Of a DNA stretch of 64,000 nt, positions 62,701-64,000 are shown piece after piece. The DNA is taken from NCBI RefSeq assembly GCF_035083965.1, contig NC_089726.1, positions 13,335,501-13,399,500 of the forward strand, read 5' to 3'. A model generated the notes under the pieces. It was not told the DNA's origin and did not search any database. It was given only the letters and a program-made list of their open reading frames with translations. Every line of letters begins with the position of its first letter. Positions within the stretch are counted from its first letter, which is position 1. The position numbers and the translations under genes were made by a program. The stretch comes from Branchiostoma lanceolatum (lineage: Eukaryota > Chordata > Leptocardii > Amphioxiformes > Branchiostomatidae).

Positions 62701-64000
62701 GATTTTTATGAGAAATGTTTCTTCCTAATACATATATGGGAAGACAATTAAAGGATCTGTTTTTAAAAGCAGTTAGCTTTGTATAGGCTGCCACGGGAAA
62801 GCTCTATGTAGAATAATGTAATAGCTAAAAAAATGCAATGCCCCTTTGAAAATAAGTAACACTACAGGTATTAATCAATAAGAGAGGGGTGATGCAACTA
62901 GAAGTGTGCGGGTCAACTGTTAAGGCTCTCCTTGCTCTACTTCAAGTCAGCAGCCTACTTCTCTCTGGTTAACACACAGTTTTCTCATAAACATTTCGAC
63001 CATGTATTCATAGATTTCATGGCAGTCCCAGTGAAAAACCTTACCATTTTTTCTGGCTTCTTATACCTACTGCTTTTCAAAAGGGTGCCACCTGAACAGT
63101 GATGATCACAATGATTTTAGCTTTGGTGGTCATTGATTAAAGGATTTATACTTAATAATTATGCCCCAAAATTTTATTTGTGCTTCCTGTTTCCAATAAC
63201 TTTTTTTTCAAATGAAAGTTGTTAAGGTACCCACAAACATATGGTACAAATAACATTTAATTATGGTGGTAATACCAAGGACATTATTCAGAGATAATGT
63301 CCTCTGTTATCCCAAGAATGGCCTCCATATTTTTAAGGATGTTGATATTCGATTCTGTTCTTGTTAGTCCACAAATAAGACCAGGTAGCCAGGGACGTAT
63401 TAGAGACGAGTCTTTCTCCTCCAGACAAATTTGGGAGGGAATGTTGTAGTGCTCAGCTGGGACCTGACCTAATCAGCTCAGCCCCAGGAATTGCTCATCC
63501 AGGCCCATTGTGTGTAATAGACAGATTGATGCTATGCTGGCCTATATAGCCACACAAAATGACCACCACAGGCTTTAATAAAGCTTTAAACCTTCCAGTT
63601 TCAAGACTGATTAATTATGGGTCCTTGGGGATCTGTAGTTTCATTAGTTTTTATGATGGGTCATTCCTAAATTTTTTCAATAAACTTACAGTGTAAAGTG
63701 TGGCAGAATTTCATATTCAAGATAGAGAAGGAGGTGCAAATGCAAGAAAATATAACAACATGATGTTGTGCCTAAATTTGAATACAGAACAATCAGGTAG
63801 GTAAACATTTCCAATTACATTTCTGCATGCTGGCTTTATGAATAAAAGGTCACTACTGCATTAAATATACAACAGATTTTGCCTGGACCCAGTCCAGGAG
63901 ATTGCTGGAAGGATGGATCATGGCATTCTTTCCACCCGTTACCATTTCATATTCCTTGTCTATTTAGTACTCCTCTTTCCTAATTGATGTTTTTTTGTAC
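59785..64000. other. 3' region of the C3orf18-like gene, no further gene seen
   Basis: AT-rich sequence without a recognisable exon on either strand. The longest ORF, 62156-62626 minus, has no domain content. One 24-bp palindromic micro-insertion lies at 61877-61918. Confidence 0.45.
61877..61918. mobile_element. 24-bp palindromic micro-insertion with 9-bp direct repeats, copy 2
   Basis: Core 61886-61909 reads AAGGAGGTT...AACCTCCTT. It is flanked by the identical nonamer GGCATGAGC at 61877-61885 and 61910-61918. The core equals that at 44045-44068 in its arms, while the nonamers are unrelated, as expected for target-site duplications. Confidence 0.82.

Overview
The window is animal nuclear DNA. 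It has GT-AG introns, spliced genes with vertebrate-like domains, a density of short DNA transposons, a tRNA-derived SINE and a probable LINE tail. A TIR/NB-ARC/WD40 receptor beside clearly chordate-like orthologs (DCAF1, UBE2N, C3orf18-like) fits an invertebrate chordate best, most likely a lancelet (Branchiostoma). The species is inference; no marker in the window fixes it.

Left block, about 1-20 kb, all genes on the minus strand: the first exon of a Patched-domain (PTCHD-like) protein running off the left edge (98-376); a three-exon secreted ten-cysteine protein with a colipase/prokineticin/Dickkopf-type pattern (4668-5879); a three-exon GNAT acetyltransferase resembling NAT16/histidine N-acetyltransferase (6698-8552); a three-exon TIR/NB-ARC/WD40 protein of about 1,666 residues (9782-15302); and a second ten-cysteine gene (18024-19376). 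I assembled the last from short exons using splice sites and phase. It has the same exon architecture and almost the same cysteine spacing as the first.

Middle: UBE2N (Ubc13), five exons on the plus strand (20886-28252), reconstructed to 151 residues with catalytic Cys87. Its introns carry several transposon copies.

Right block: DCAF1 (VprBP), 21 coding exons on the minus strand (33005-54978). It reconstructs without a frame break to 1,495 residues, with LisH, WD40 with two WDxR boxes, and an acidic tail. A C3orf18-like single-pass membrane protein lies head to head with it on the plus strand (56626-59784). The 170 bp between them carries NRF1- and YY1-type motifs and looks like a bidirectional promoter. 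UBE2N and DCAF1 are convergent. The last 4 kb shows no recognisable gene.

The most unusual signals are mobile. (i) Two 24-bp palindromes are each flanked by a different, perfect 9-bp direct repeat. (ii) Two palindromic hairpins of 94 and 97 bp have unrelated arms but the same CATCCTC/GAGGATG ends, one with a perfect 8-bp target duplication. (iii) Two 1.3-kb elements have perfect 5-bp duplications, one of them inserted 12 bp from a DCAF1 splice donor. A 1.8-kb element fills most of one DCAF1 intron and a pogo/Tigger-like element sits in another. All exon models were made by eye from ORFs, splice consensus and phase; no search or alignment program was run.
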